64,000 bases of DNA from Purpureocillium takamizusanense (taxonomy: Eukaryota; Ascomycota; Sordariomycetes; Hypocreales; Ophiocordycipitaceae), in contig NC_063077.1 of NCBI RefSeq assembly GCF_022605165.1, positions 620,001 to 684,000 on the forward strand, given 5' to 3'. Below are positions 34,833 to 48,946 of this stretch, piece by piece. The notes under the pieces are model-generated. The model did no database searches. It had not been told where the DNA came from and saw only the letters and a list, made by a program, of their open reading frames with translations. Numbering within the stretch: the stretch's first letter is position 1; each line of letters begins with the position of its first letter. A program made the translations under genes and the position numbers.

Positions 34833-36719
34833 TAATACTACTTTTAATAATAAAAATAATAATAATAATTTAATTTATATATTTATCCCTTTTATATTAA
34901 TATTTATTATTTTCGATATATTTAAAGACTTCTTTATCTTTTTAATTAACTTTTATTATAATAATAGCGTTATTATTATTAAAGCTAAGACTATAAAGTC
35001 TTATAATTTTAATAGTATCTCTTACCCTTTTTATATTATCTTTTATTATAATTATAGCCTAAAGAGACTACCTTAAGGTATAGGTATCTATAAGACTATA
35101 ATATAAAAGCTTAATTACTTAATTAAAATTATCGCTAAGGCTATTAAGAATTTTAATTAAAAATAGGGATATAAAATAGCTAAAGGTAAATATAATTATA
35201 AATAGTCTTTAGACTTATTTATTTATATTATTTATTATTAATATATATAAATCTAATAAAATAAAAAGTAAAAGCTTATAATTAAGTATAGTATATAAGC
35301 TTATAAGATAGTAAATATTATTTATAAAGCTAACTTAACTTATTTATATTTTTATAAAAAAGATATCTATAATAATAAATAGATAATAAAAAGTTATACT
35401 TTAATAACTTAATATTAACTTAAGTATTTATTAAAGAGCTTAAATAAAGTAAGACTATAATTAATAAGCTATTTAATAATAATAGCTATCTTAAGACTAT
35501 CTTTTAAACCTACCCTTAATATTATAAAATATAAAAGAAATTTCTTAAAGTACTTAGCCTTAATAATATATATTAAATTAACTACTTTAAAATACCTTTC
35601 TTTTAAACTATAGATATTATAGATTAAAAGACTATTATTAACTTTATATTTAGCCTTATTAAAGGCAAAAAGAGTATTATTTCTAATAGCTTATAAAGCG
35701 CTTTAATAAGCTTTATAAAAGCTTTTTAATACTTACTTTATAAATAGTAATAATAAATAAAAAGTAAGCTCTTTATATAGCCCTTATAAAAGTCTTTCTT
35801 AATACTTAATAATAGCTATATATCTATTATATCTTAGCTAATACTTAAGCTAAAATTAACTTTTATTAAAAAGATAAAGAATATAATAATAGCGTTAATA
35901 TTAATATTAATATAGTTATAAATTAATAATAACGATAATAATAATTTATTTAATAAGCGGTAAGAGCTTAATAACGATCTTAAGGCCTATAAATATATAT
36001 AATAAAAAGTAAAAAAAAAAGGATCTTAAGTCTTAAGACTTAAAATGATAACTATAAGAGTATATTTAAAGCCTTTTAGTTTATTATTTATACTATTAAT
36101 TATAATACCTTTAACGAAGTATAGATATATTTTAGAGGATTACTATTAATAAAGAAAGAAAAGTCTAGGGGTAAAGGTATTCTATTTTTTAATTTTTTCT
36201 AACTAATCCTACGCTATATAGTTTACTATACTTAGATACTATTCGCTACTAAAGTAAGCGCCTAGCTACCCTATAATAAAGCGTATAATAGCTACCTTAA
36301 TTTATATATTATAGCTATTGCCTTTTAAAGCTACTTACTTATAGAGCTAGCTATAATACCTACGATACTATCGAATAGCTCTCTTATAACGCCTTTTAAA
36401 GAAGACTATTACCGACGATAAGATAATAATAACGAATAAGGCATTATAAGGTAGCTAGTAATATAGCTACTTAATCCCGACTAGTAGCATTACTAGCTAT
36501 AATAGCGATAGTATTAAATATACGTAAGTACCTAGCCTAGCTTAGAAAAATAAGTCCTTAATATTATAATATCTTAAGTAAATAGCGGAAATATATTTTT
36601 TAAGTAAATTAAGCCTTATTAATAAAAAGGTAAATAAAGCTATAAGCTTAAGTATAAGCGCTTTATAAGTATAGTTATAGGTATAGTTATAAGCGTAGTT
36701 ATAGGTATAAGTTTAGCCT

Positions 36720-36950
36720 AAAGTAAAATAATAACGCTTTAATATTATAATATCGCTAAGAAATATATTTTAAGCGAATTAAGCCCTATTAATATATTAA
36801 TATAAGCGTAAGCGCTATATTATAATAATATAGTTTAATTAAAGTTTAATTAAGATATTAATATATATTATAGCGTATTAATCTTATCCTATACTTATAT
36901 ATTAAAAATAACTAGCGTAATATAGGGGTAAGGTATAAACTTAAAAAAAA
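36720..36950 (-). repeat. Inverted copy of the DNA-transposon terminal region
   Basis: Reverse complement aligns to 34165-34420 and 28870-29120. A partial second inverted segment lies directly to its left, near 36540-36600. RIP-mutated. Confidence 0.5.
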
Positions 36951-37392
36951 GTAAAATACTTTTACCCTTAGACTTTTCTTCCTTTATTAATAGTAAAACT
37001 TATATTTTATTAAAACCTTTAATAAAAATATATCTTTTAATACCTTTAAGAAGAATATATACTTTAATATAAATAATAAATATAGTATTATATTAATTAA
37101 TATTATAATTTTAATTAAAGGGTTAATAATCTAGTTAAAATTATTTATATAGATATTAAGTCTTACTTTATAATTAATATATTAAACCTTTATTACTTTT
37201 ATAAATTACTTAAAATAATAATTAAAAATAAAGCTTACTTATATATTTAGAAAGCTATTAAATAGCTTAAAAAATAATGCCCTAAATATATTTAATAAGC
37301 TTAATTAAGTAAATTAAATTATTAACTAATATATTTAATTATTAACCTTTTTACTAAATAATATTACTTTACCTTTATTATTATACTTAATA

Positions 37393-37849
37393 TATTAATA
37401 AGAAAAGGCATTAAAAATAGAAGATAGCTTAAAGAAGATAAAAAATAGCTAAAAGAATAGCTAGGGGTAAAAAAGGGCTATAAGGATAAGACTATAAGGA
37501 TAACTATAAAGGAGGGAAGCTTTTTTAATTAAAGAGGGCTCGATATACTTCTTTAGTTATAGCTAATAATATTTACTCTTTTTACTTTATTTTAGTACTT
37601 TAAATATAAGTATGCCTTAGTAATATAAGTATTTTACCCTTAATATAGATCGCTATATAGTTTTATAACCGAGTATAAATATAAGTATTTAATATCTAAG
37701 ATTATTTAATTAGCTTAAGATTAACCTTTTAGCTATAGAGATAGTTTAAAATTCGGCATCCTTATATAATAATATATTAAGTAGAGATAGGAAAAAGGAA
37801 AAGATAAAGGGATTATATCCTATTATTTAATATCTTTCTTGCCTTAATA
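37393..37849 (+). repeat. ~460-bp repeat, right copy (putative LTR)
   Basis: Near-identical in order to 29359-29816, with mainly C/T and A/G differences. Together they bracket 7.6 kb of DNA in which I find no reverse transcriptase, so they may be LTRs of a non-autonomous element or independent insertions. Confidence 0.6.
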
Positions 37850-38358
37850 TATTAGTTAATATAAGCTAAAGTTATTAAAGGCTTATATAAGTAACTTTAA
37901 GTATTAATATAGCTTACCTTATAGTTATATAAGCTTTAAATACTTTATAGAGGACTAACTTTTTTACTATAATTAAATTATTATTTATTAATAGTTTAAA
38001 AAGCTATTAGTTTATTTCCTTATATTATTAATTACTTTATTTATATTAACTATTATAAAACCTTAAAAATAATTCTTTTAATATTTAAGACCTTACTATT
38101 ATAATTAATAGCTATAGCTAACTATACCTTAATACTATAAATAAAAAACTTAAGATCCTTTAATATCTTAAGCTTATAAATAATAATAAAGCTAATAATA
38201 ATATTAATAATAATAATATTAAGGCGATTATAATATAATAAAGCTAAGCTTTAATATAAGCTAAAGGATTATAAACTTAAGATTAAGGTAGGGCTAAAAG
38301 TAAGGCCTATAATTAATAATAGCTTAATTAATTTATTAATTAAGGTATTTAGCCTTTA

Positions 38359-38592
38359 TATAATAGGGCCGGCGCTATATAGTAAGAGCTAGTTAAGTTA
38401 TTAATATTTTATATACTATAAAGGAGGGAAATAAGGGTTATATACTAAGTAGCCCCTATATACGCGGCGCTTATTACGTATAGCCTTACGTAATTAACTA
38501 TAGGCATAAGTTAGCATAAGGTTATAGCTATATATAGCGTTATTACGCCTAGGGCTGCGCCCTAAGCTTCTTATTAGGCTAAGCCCCTTATA
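38359..38592 (-). repeat. Solo LTR (about 233 bp), RIP-mutated
   Basis: Minus-strand copy of the gypsy LTR, from TATAATAGGGCCGGCG to CCCCTTATA. Perfect 5-bp flanking duplication CTTTA (38354-38358 and 38593-38597). Confidence 0.85.
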
Positions 38593-38921
38593 CTTTAGCT
38601 TTTAGTCTTTAATAAAACCTTTTATAGTTTAAGTAAAAAGACTTAAATAATTAGCCTTTATAAGTATTATAGGTAGCTTTATAATCGTTATAGCTATTAT
38701 AGTTATTATAGCTAGCTATTTAAAAGCCTTAAATTTTAAGGGCATTATAAGCTACCTTAATAATAGCCTCTATTTTAGCCTTATAGGCTACTTTATAGCC
38801 TACCTTTACTTTAGTCTCGATATTATAAAATAAGGCTATCTTAATAATCTAGCTATAACTATAGTTAAGGCTACTTAATTAGGCTTAATAAAGACTATTA
38901 AAGTAAAGGAATATAACGCTA

Positions 38922-39106
<185 letters not shown>

Positions 39107-39279
39107 TACGAAAATAATAGAAATAGCGTTTTTAAGTACTTTAAGCTTAGCTATTATAAATAAATTAAGGGTATAAATAAGTATAGTCTATAATATTAAA
39201 GGTATAGCTAAGGGCGCGAGCCTAGCCTAATTAATAGGCTATAAAGTAAAAGAATAATAATTTAATATAATAATAATAT

Positions 39280-39506
39280 ATAAATATAGCAGAAATAGTA
39301 TTTTTAAATAAATTAAGCCCTATTAGCGGCGCGGTATAGCGGCTATATTATAACGATATAATTTAATTAAGATATCGATATATATTATATTACGCTAGTA
39401 CTATCCTATACTTATATACTAAAAGTAAATAGCGCGGGCTAATAGTAAGGCCGGGACCTTAAAATATAGAGACGGTTATTTATATAATAAAAAGTAGTTA
39501 TCCCCT
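39280..39506 (-). repeat. Inverted DNA-transposon terminal region
   Basis: Reverse complement begins AGGGGATAACTACTTTTT and continues through the same landmarks as 33705 and 34153 (TATAAGTATAGGATAG, a TTAATTAA core). RIP-mutated. Confidence 0.5.
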
Positions 39507-39730
39507 TTATAATACTTATCTTATAAAACCTATATTATAGTTATTATATAGCGTATATAAAAGCGCTAATTTTATTAATTCTTATAATAGGCTAAATAGT
39601 TTACTCTAGCCTTATTTACTCCTTAATAGGGATTAGTCTATATAATATATAGATTATAAGCTATTAACCTATCTTAAGCTATTTTCTATAAGGTGCCTCA
39701 AATATTATAAAAAAACAAGAGAGAGGTAAG

Positions 39731-39803
39731 CGCCCCTAGCTATATTCGAACCGATAACCTCTTAAAGGAGGTCTTAAAGCCTTAACTATTAAGCTATAAG
39801 GGC
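39731..39803 (-). tRNA. tRNA-like sequence, probably degenerate, isotype unassigned
   Basis: A 73-nt minus-strand segment with a good acceptor stem (GCCCTTA with TAGGGGC), TA at positions 8-9, a D-stem GCTT/AGGC, the loop AATAGTTA and the T-loop TTCGAAT at positions 54-60. About 20 nt downstream lies a run of seven T, a normal Pol III stop. Against a working gene: the T-stem is badly paired, the anticodon stem has a mismatch and position 33 is C rather than T, so the anticodon cannot be assigned (CTC or CCT by position). Several defects could be C/T or A/G changes, as if a real tRNA gene was caught by RIP. It could also be a tRNA-derived fragment. Confidence 0.4.
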
Positions 39804-41107
39804 GATTTAAATAGTATACAAATTATATAAAAGGGATTTATATTAGTTAAGAAAAGTTAAGTTAAAAGTCTATATTAGGTTTTAATCCTTTATAAGAGAA
39901 ACCTTATTTTTATATAGATAATTATATAGGAATTATATAATTAATTAAGTCTAGGAGATATATATTAAAGAGCCTAGAATCTAAGCTCTAAAACGTAAGT
40001 TTTCTTACTTTTATATATCTCTCTATTCTTAAGTTATTTAGCTCTAAAGAGTTAATATACTAGTTAAGAGAGTAAGTATAGGAGTAGCGAATACTATAAA
40101 CTTTCTTTTATACCCTTTATTATACTCTGTAATATATTAGCGGATTATATATTAATTAGGGCATAAAATATATATTCGAAAGCTTATAAAAAGAGCTTTT
40201 AAATATAACCTATATTACTTATAGTAGTATATATATATAGGGCTATATATATATTTATTTTATATAAGCCTTAAGAAGCTTATTAATACTTACCCTTTTT
40301 ACCTCCTTTAGAGTATAATACTATATTAAGCTATATAGTATATATTTTTAGCTTATATACCTTAGTAGCTTAGACTTATATAGTATATTTTATATAAGTC
40401 TAGGTTTAACTCTTAGTTTAGGCCTTATAGCTCTTATTAAGTTTATCGCCTTATAATATTTATATTTATAATTAAGGTAAATAAAACTATAGTATTAATA
40501 AGGCTTATAATTTTTTTATAGTATTATAATATTAAAGCTATATTATCTTACTTTAAATTAAGTTAGCTAAGTATTTATATTTATAATAGTAATATTAAGA
40601 GTAATATTAGCTATATAAATAAAAAGTATTAACTATATAAAAATTCTACTTTTACTTTTTTAGCTAATTATATATTATATAGCCTAACCTTATAAAAAGA
40701 GGGTAAATAAGTATAAGCTACTTATTATAGCCTATTATAGCTTATATAAATACTATATAATAATATTATATAATATTATTATAAGTAATATTATAGCTAT
40801 ATCTTTTAATATACCTTTAATAGTTATATTATAGGTCTATAGCTAAAGGTAGAAAACTATAAATAAGAGTAATTATAAAGGTATTATATATTAAATATAA
40901 TAGCGGCGCTTAAAGAAAGGGACTATTTAAGCTTATTAATAATATTATAAATAATAATACCTCTAGCTTTATAGCTAACTTTTACTCTTAATAATAATAT
41001 TAATAATAATAATAATAATAATATATATTTAAGATATATAAACTAATATAAGTATTATAGTAATATTAATATAGACGTTATAGCCGCGGTAGGTTATAAA
41101 GACATTT

Positions 41108-41340
41108 TATAATAGGGCCGGCGCTATATAATAGGAGCTAGTCGGGTTATTAATATTTAACGTATTATAAAGGAAGGAAATTAAGGTTATATACTAAGTA
41201 GCCCCTATATATATAGCGCCTATTATATATAGCCCTATATAACTAGCTATAAGCCTAAGTTAGTATAGGGTCCTAGCTATATATAGCATTATTACGCTTA
41301 AGGCCGCGCCTTAGGCTCTTATTAAGCTAAGCCCCTTATA
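41108..41340 (-). repeat. 3' LTR of gypsy copy A
   Basis: 233 bp, TATAATAGGG to CCCCTTATA, in the same orientation as the LTR at 48002-48234. Adjacent C-rich polypurine tract on the plus strand. Confidence 0.88.
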
Positions 41341-41790
41341 TTACCCCCTTACTCCCTCTCCCCCCCCCCCCCCTTAGGCTAGCCCTAGCTACTATAAGGG
41401 GGCTCGCGATAACCCTTTATTTAAGCCCTTTAGTTAAGGGCTTTTTTACCTTTATGCCTAGCGGCCTATAAGTAAGCGTATATAGCTAGCTTTTATTATT
41501 ACTTATTATATAATAAATAAGTCTATTTATAAGGGCCTTACTTTTTTTAATTAAGTATCTTTACCCCTTTTAGTATAGGCCTTACTTATTAGCTTATATA
41601 TACTTATAGCCGGCTAGGTTAATAACGTTATAATAGCTATTTACCTTAAATTACCCTTTAAGCCTTATATAATTATTAATATAATATAATTATAAAAGGA
41701 CCTCTTTCCTTTAGGCCTAATAGGCTTCCTTCCTTTCTTTTATAACCTTATTATTACCGCTATTATTACGCTATCGTTATTACTATAATA

Positions 41791-41841
<51 letters not shown>

Positions 41842-42480
41842 GTAATAATAATAATAATAAGTCCCCCCCCCCCTCTTCCCTTATTATTATACCTTATTCT
41901 ATAAGGTATAGGGGTATATTAGTTTAAGCTAATATTTAAGATAGATATTATTAAAGTCTTTATAAGCTAAGCTCTTAGAGCCCTTATTACTATTACTATC
42001 GCTATTACCGCTATAAGTTTATCGCCCCCTTTACCTTATAGTAGCTATACTTAGCCCCTTTATTATATTTTAGGCCGCCGCTATCGCTATTTTAGCCTCC
42101 CCCCCTTTTATTACTTACTTTATTATTACCCCTTAAGGTATTTATTATAGCTATTTATTACTACCTTTAATATTGCCTTTTATAAATATACTTACCTCTT
42201 TTTATATAAGTATTATTAATTTAAGATAAAAAAGAGTAAGATTTAATATTTTTATTAAGGAACTTTATTCTTACCTTTATATATATTATATTAAGCTAAA
42301 GGCTAATTATATAGCCTATATTAATTAATTATAAAGTAACTATTATAGCTATTATATAGCTAATTATATATATTATTAATTAAGCCTAGCCTTTTTTATT
42401 ACCTTATATAATTAAATCTCTATCGTTAATATTATTATTATTATTATTATTAATATTATTATTGCCCCTTTTATTATTAT

Positions 42481-42512
<32 letters not shown>

Positions 42513-45500
42513 AGAAAGTAAAGGCTAAAGTAAAGAAGGTATTAAATATTACTTATATAATAATTTAATACCTTTAGGAATTAAAGTATATAGGCCTTAT
42601 ATTTAAGTAAGTCCCCTCCCTTTATCCCTATATAATATTAATAATATAGTTATTAACCCCTATATAAAGGTAGTATTAATAACTTTAATACCTTTACTTT
42701 TACCCCTACCTTTATTACTTTAATTATTACCTTAAGTAATAATACTTAACTATTTATTAAGGTAAGTACCCTTAAGGATTACCTTATAGTAATTAAGACT
42801 ATTATTATTACCTTTATTAAGGCTCCCTTTATTATTATTATTATTATCGCTATTATTAAAGAAAAGGAAGAGAAAGAAAATAAAGAAAATAAAAAAAAGG
42901 ATAAAAAAAAGGAATAATTATACCCTATAAAGTAGCCCCCCCTTCTTAAGGGGGGTAAAGTTAATATTAACGTTTCTTTTTAGCGCTTTTTATTAGCCTA
43001 TCTTATAAAATATTTATATACTTTAATATACTTTACTTCTTTAAGCGGCTTTTATATTAGCTTAAGATATTTACTTTATTTAATTAAGGCTTTTTCTTTA
43101 ATTCCTTAATTATAAGGCTTTTATTAAACTATAGAGATCTCTTTTATTTTATAAAATATATTATTACTTATTTATATTAATATAAGTTAATTATTTAAAA
43201 TAGCTTAGTTAAGTATAAGGTTATTACTTATATATTATAGCTAGTCTATATAAAAATAATTATATATACTTAAAGGTAGGCCTATTAGCTTAATTATATA
43301 TAGGCTTATTACCTTATTAATTATATATTTTAAATATAATTAATTAAGCTTTTTCTTTAATCTTATAAAGGTATAGTTATAAAAGTTAAGCTAGACTTTA
43401 TCCTTTACTTTATATTTATCTATAAGGCTATATATATAATTAGCCTATTATTTTTATTTAAGTAAGGCTATTATTATTATAAAGCTATAAAGCTTTATAA
43501 CTTACTTAAGCTTTATTATAAAGGCCTATACCTTACTCTTTAATATAGTATATTAGCTTATTTCCTTTATAAAGGTAAGGGGGCTATTTATAATAGGTTA
43601 AGGGTAATAGCTATAAAGCGTAAAAAAGGGGGATATATTAATTAAGGTATTTATTTAGCTATTAAATATAAGCTAGGCTATAAGTAACTATTAGTCTTAA
43701 TTATTTTAATTATAGTTAATATAGGCCTTAAGGTATATTTATATTTCTTAGTTAATCTTCTTTATGCCTTTATTTATTTAAGGGTAATATATTATATTAA
43801 ATTATTACTTAATACTTATTAGCTTATAGAGGTATTATTAAAAGCTATTTATTTAATTTATTCTTTAATTATTTATAATAATAGTAAGTTAGTTATATTA
43901 ATAAAAGTAATACTAAAGGAAGCGCTTTATATATATAATAGTATTTATAATAGCTATTAGCTTTAATATAACTTCTTTATTAAACCTATCTTAAATAACC
44001 TAAACGAAGTAGCTTTTACTTATAAAGGGGAGGTCTATAATAAAGTCTATCTAGATCTACTTATAGAATTAATTAAGTATAAATAAAGGCTATAATAGGC
44101 CCTTTTTATATTCTCTTTATATCTTTATATAGCTATAAATATTATAATTATAAAGAAACCTTTTAATATATTATTATATTAAGGGCTAATAAAACTTATA
44201 TAATAATATAGCTATTATACCCTCTTTATTAAGGTACTTAAAGAAGGGCGAATTATAAGCCTATTATATTAGTTAACCTTTAAGTTCGTTTTATAAGTCT
44301 ATTCCTTTAGGAATAAACTTTACCTTTACCTTTATTATTTAAAGGGCATTAAGTACTTAAAGGTAGTCTCTATAATAGAGGTTCCCTATTATATTAAGGC
44401 TATACTTTATAATCTATACTTTAAGATTAAGCTTTAAATCGAAAGTATAAGTATTACTCTTAATTATATAAAGAGCGCTTTAATATATTATATCTTACTT
44501 TATCTCTCGCTATTATAAAGAGCTTAATTAAGGGTTAGAAAATAAAGTTATTAATATAGTTAAGGTAGCGCCGATATATATATAAAGGGCGCTTTAAGGG
44601 ATAAATTATAGGTCTTTAGCCTTATAGTCTTTTTAAGTCTCTTAATCTTAGTCCTTATAAAAGAGTATATTAAATATTATAGCTAGCTTACCTAGCCTAT
44701 ATTTTAAAGAAAAGTTAAACCTTAAAAGTAGCTTTATTTAATATACTTCTTACTTTAATAAGCGCTAATAAGTTATAAAATATTTTAGGTTCTTATAGTC
44801 TATAAATACCGTAAAGCTTTTATAGCTATAAAGCTTTATTAATTATTATTTTAAGTAATAAATAATTATTAATATTTCTTTATCGTAAATAAAGTAATTT
44901 CGCTTAATAAGGGATAGCTTTTATAAATAAAAGGCTATTAGCTTCTATTAGCTATTTATATTTTATAAAAGCGTTCCCTTTAGGGCAGTCTTATTATAGT
45001 TTACTTTTAAAAAAGTAAGTAAGTTAAGGTTTTATTATAAAAGGATTAAGGCTTTTATAAAGAATTCCTTAAGGGCTTTAAATATTATTTAATATTCTTA
45101 CTCTTATATAAATAAAACCTACTTTCTTATTAAAGCTATAAATAATACTATTATATTTAAGAACTTAAATATAAAGACTTAATAGTAATTAATAAACTTA
45201 AAGAAGCTTTATACCCCTTTTTATATTATTAAGGCTAGTTATTTAATAATTACTTTTATCTTTTTAGGGTTTACTTTAATGCCTTTAATTACGTAAATAA
45301 TAAAACTTAAGTATTTAATAATTTTAACTTTAAATTAATACTTATTTAAGTTAAGATATAAGCTATAGTCTTAAAGCCGCTTAAATACTTATTATATTTT
45401 TATATAATATTCCTTAAGGGTATTATTTATATAGATAAGGATATTATCTATATAAGTAAAGTAAAAGTTATTTAAGAAGTCTTATAGTATATTATTAATA

Positions 45501-48001
45501 TAGTATAAAAAAGTAGCTAAGGTATTATTAAGGCTAAATAAGGTAATTATTTACTTAAAGAGACTATACTTTATATAGAAGGTAGTCTTTTATTCCTTTT
45601 TTATTATTACCTATACCTTATAGAATACCTATATTATATTAAGCTTAATAAATTAATAAATATTTATTAAGTTATAAAGGGTATTATTAATAAAAGGGAT
45701 AAAGTAGCGGTTTACCTTTATAATAATATTAAAGGTATAATAATTATAATAGAAATAAAGCCTACTTCTTAGCTTTTATATAAAAAGAATAAACGCTATT
45801 ACCTTTAAGCTATTAGCTTTAATAAACCCTTTATTAAAAAGGTTATTAAGGGTCTTCTATAATATTAATACCTCCTTATATAATATACTATAAAGCGCTT
45901 TATAGAGTATAAATAAGTCCTAGCTATTTAAGCTTATTTTAAAGGGGATCTAATAATCTATATTAAGCTTATAAGGGTTAAGCTTATTTACCTTTTACTT
46001 CTTAAAGAATAAAAATAAATTATAAAAGTATAATAAGATAATTACTTAAAGTTCCTTTCTTAACTTAAGCTACTTAAGTATAAGCGCTTTCTTAATATCT
46101 CTTATATTAATAATAAAGATAGCTACCTTAATTATATTACTACCCTCTTACTTTTTAATTTATTATATATACTTTATAAATATTAATATTATAATATAAT
46201 AAATATCTTTTATATCCCTTAAGAATAGGCTATTAAAAAGTAGCCCTTAATAATACTATACTTATATTTATAATAGGCTATATTAAAGCCTACCTTTATA
46301 TAAGATTAAATAAGACTTTATATATTATATTTAAGGCTTCCTTAAAATAAAGGGGAACTTTAATTAAGGTATTATATAGGTATAAATAGGCTATAAATAG
46401 CCCTTTATATTTATAACTAGCTATATTAGCCTTTTAATAGCTACCTTATTTATAATACTTAATATACCCTTTACTTTATAAGAGGGGATCTTCTTTATTA
46501 AGACCTTAAAGTCTTAAGCTATTTCCTTATTTATAGCTATATAATACTTATATCCTTTATCGATAAATATAAAATAAAGAAGACTTTTATTAATCGATAT
46601 TATTATTACCGATAAAGTCGTCTTTAAGTATCCCTTAAGCTTTATTTTCTTTACTTATATTATTATAGGCCCTAAAGTATAGCTTTACTTTAAGGTAGTA
46701 CTTTTCCCTATATAAACGCTATTTTTTCGCTTTTACTTTCTTTATTGCCTTTACTCTTAAGCTTAGGCTTAATAAAGACTATATAATATAGCTTAATTAA
46801 GTTTAATATTATAAGCTATTTCGCTAAAGTATAAAAGTAGCGCGTTATTAAGTAATTACTCCCTTTATAATAGAGGTATAGCTTTTTACTTTTTTTTCTT
46901 TCCCTCTTATCTTTAATAATTTACTTAACTTAATAAGACTTATTACTTTCTTTAATTAAGTCCCTTTAAGGGCCCCCTTTATTTAAGCTAATCCTATACT
47001 TTTTAAAATAAATAGCTAATATTATAATATTACCTTAATAATTAATAATTAAGATTACTATAAAGGAGTTTATTTAATCTACTCTTAAGTAAATAAGTTA
47101 GCGTTTATATTAGGCCTAGCCTTTCTTTTATAACTCTTTAAAGTATAAAGTCCTCTTAAAGTTTTAAGTAATTTCTTAAAGGCGTTAAGTATATTTATAA
47201 AAGGCGATTAATATCTATACTATAATAAACTATTCCTTTAAGGTATTAAATATAATATTTTATAACGCTAAGATTTAAGTATCTTTTATTTAAGTAAACT
47301 CGCTTATATTTATAAAGGTATTTTTAAAGTTAAAGAAAAAAGTATTAAAAAGTTACCTATCTCTTTAATATAAGCCTTATAGCTTATCGAGCGCTTTTTC
47401 CTTTACTTATTTATTATTAAAGAGGCATTCGATATAATTAAAAAAAGCCTATAGTTCCTTATTACCCTTAAGTCCTCTTTAAGTCTAAAATCCCTTTATA
47501 TAAGGCTATAGTTAAATAAATAATATATTAAAGAGCTAATATTAAATAATTCTATTTTCCTTATTAAGGCCTTTTATTTTATTAGTTTTATATTTACTTT
47601 TTAATTAATATAAAAAAAAGTAAAAATATTCTATTTTATTATTTTATATTAGCTATTTAAGTAGCTTTTACTTTTTAAGCTTAAGCGCTACTTTATTAAA
47701 GGCTATTAAGTTAAGTATAGACTATAGCTATACCCTTAAATATTTAAGTTTTATTTATTAAAGTACTTATTATTATATTAGCTATTATACTTATTATTAT
47801 ACTTATTATAATACTTATTATTATACTTATTATTATATTTATTATTTTACTTATTATTATACCTATTATTATACCTATTATTATATTTATTATTATACCT
47901 ATTATTATATTTATTATTATACCTATTATTTTATTAAAAGCTTATAAGCTACCGCTAGGTCTATCTTTATTACTTAGTTTATTATTATTAATAATATATA
48001 T

Positions 48002-48234
48002 TATAATAGGGCTAGCGCTATATAATAAGAGCCGGTTAGGTTATTAATATTTAATATACTATAAAGGAAGGAAATTAAGGTTATATACTAGGTAGCCCTT
48101 ATATATATAGCGCCTATTACGTATAGCCTTACGTAACTAGCTATAGGCCTAGGTTAGCGTAAAGTCCTAGCTATATATAGCGTTATTACGCCTAGGGCCG
48201 CGCCCTAGGCTCTTATTAGGCTAAGCCCCTTATA
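48002..48234 (-). repeat. 5' LTR of gypsy copy A
   Basis: 233 bp with the same termini as the other copies. It marks the sharp left border of the gene island. Confidence 0.88.
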
Positions 48235-48530
48235 TATTTCCCTTTTTACGCATTTATAGATATCCCTAGATATTTCGAGTAATGCACTAAGCCTTTTAAG
48301 AATAGCTTGTTTAACTAGGGCGACGTAGAGATTAGGAGAGCGGCAAGACTAGATTATATCGCAAAGCTCTTTTGGTAAAGCACATGGATGTCTTCAAACA
48401 TATACTTTAGAGACCCGGTGAGACTACGCATCGCTCTTTGCTTTTCTATGTCTTCCTTGAAAGAAAAAATTAGACTAATGCTTTCCAGCGACTCCATGCC
48501 AGCCTCGCGCTCTTCATAGAAGCAGTTCCG

Positions 48531-48824
48531 TCATTCCGCTCCGCTCTCGGTCTGGATGATGGTAGCTTCTACGCTCTGACGCTCAAAGAAGGTTCGCAGC
48601 CAAGAGTGCTCGTATTGATGTGGCAACCCCACTCGCAGCTGGAATTCTTTCACAAATCCCACATAGGTCCAGCGGTAGGAGTTACGGCAACAAATGGCCT
48701 AGTCCAGATACCTTACGTCAACCTGTCGAAGACAAGAAGACTTGAAGATCTTCCCGTTAGCTTAGAGGAAGGAGGAATGTCAGTTGTTCCCGCTTATCCC
48801 AAAAGCCCATCTGATAGCCTGTAG
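48531..48824 (+). pseudogene. Fragment of an unrecognised fungal protein
   Basis: An open plus-strand stretch of about 98 codons with protein-like composition and normal base content: SALGLDDGSFYALTLKEGS, then MWQPHSQLEFFHKSHIG, then LEEGGMSVVP, ending at a stop at 48822-48824. A stop at 48516-48518 cuts it on the left, and no convincing start or upstream exon was found before the RIP boundary at 48234. It may be the 3' exon of a gene truncated by gypsy copy A. The H..LEFFH..SH pattern recalls Fe(II)/2OG-type oxygenases, but that is a weak guess and I do not assign a function. Confidence 0.4.
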
Positions 48825-48946
48825 ATTCATGTCGCATCAATGATCCATGTCTTGCATTCATGTTCTCAGTCAAGAAGGGATTTGCCGTAGCGTTCGGTTG
48901 TCAGGCTGCCTACTAAATGATTGCTCGTTGAGAACGTATATCTCCT

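Larger units (their letters stand above)
41108..48234 (-). mobile_element. Full-length Ty3/gypsy LTR retrotransposon, copy A, RIP-mutated
   Basis: 7127 bp in minus orientation with 233-bp LTRs at 48002-48234 (5') and 41108-41340 (3'). Flanks CATTT (41103-41107) and TATTT (48235-48239) fit a 5-bp target duplication with one C-to-T change. A C-run beside the 3' LTR (about 41346-41375) is the polypurine tract on the coding strand. The interior mirrors copy B: the reverse-transcriptase YIDD region, as YIDN, lies near 45434-45450 on the minus strand. Stops occur throughout, so no product can be made. Confidence 0.88.
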
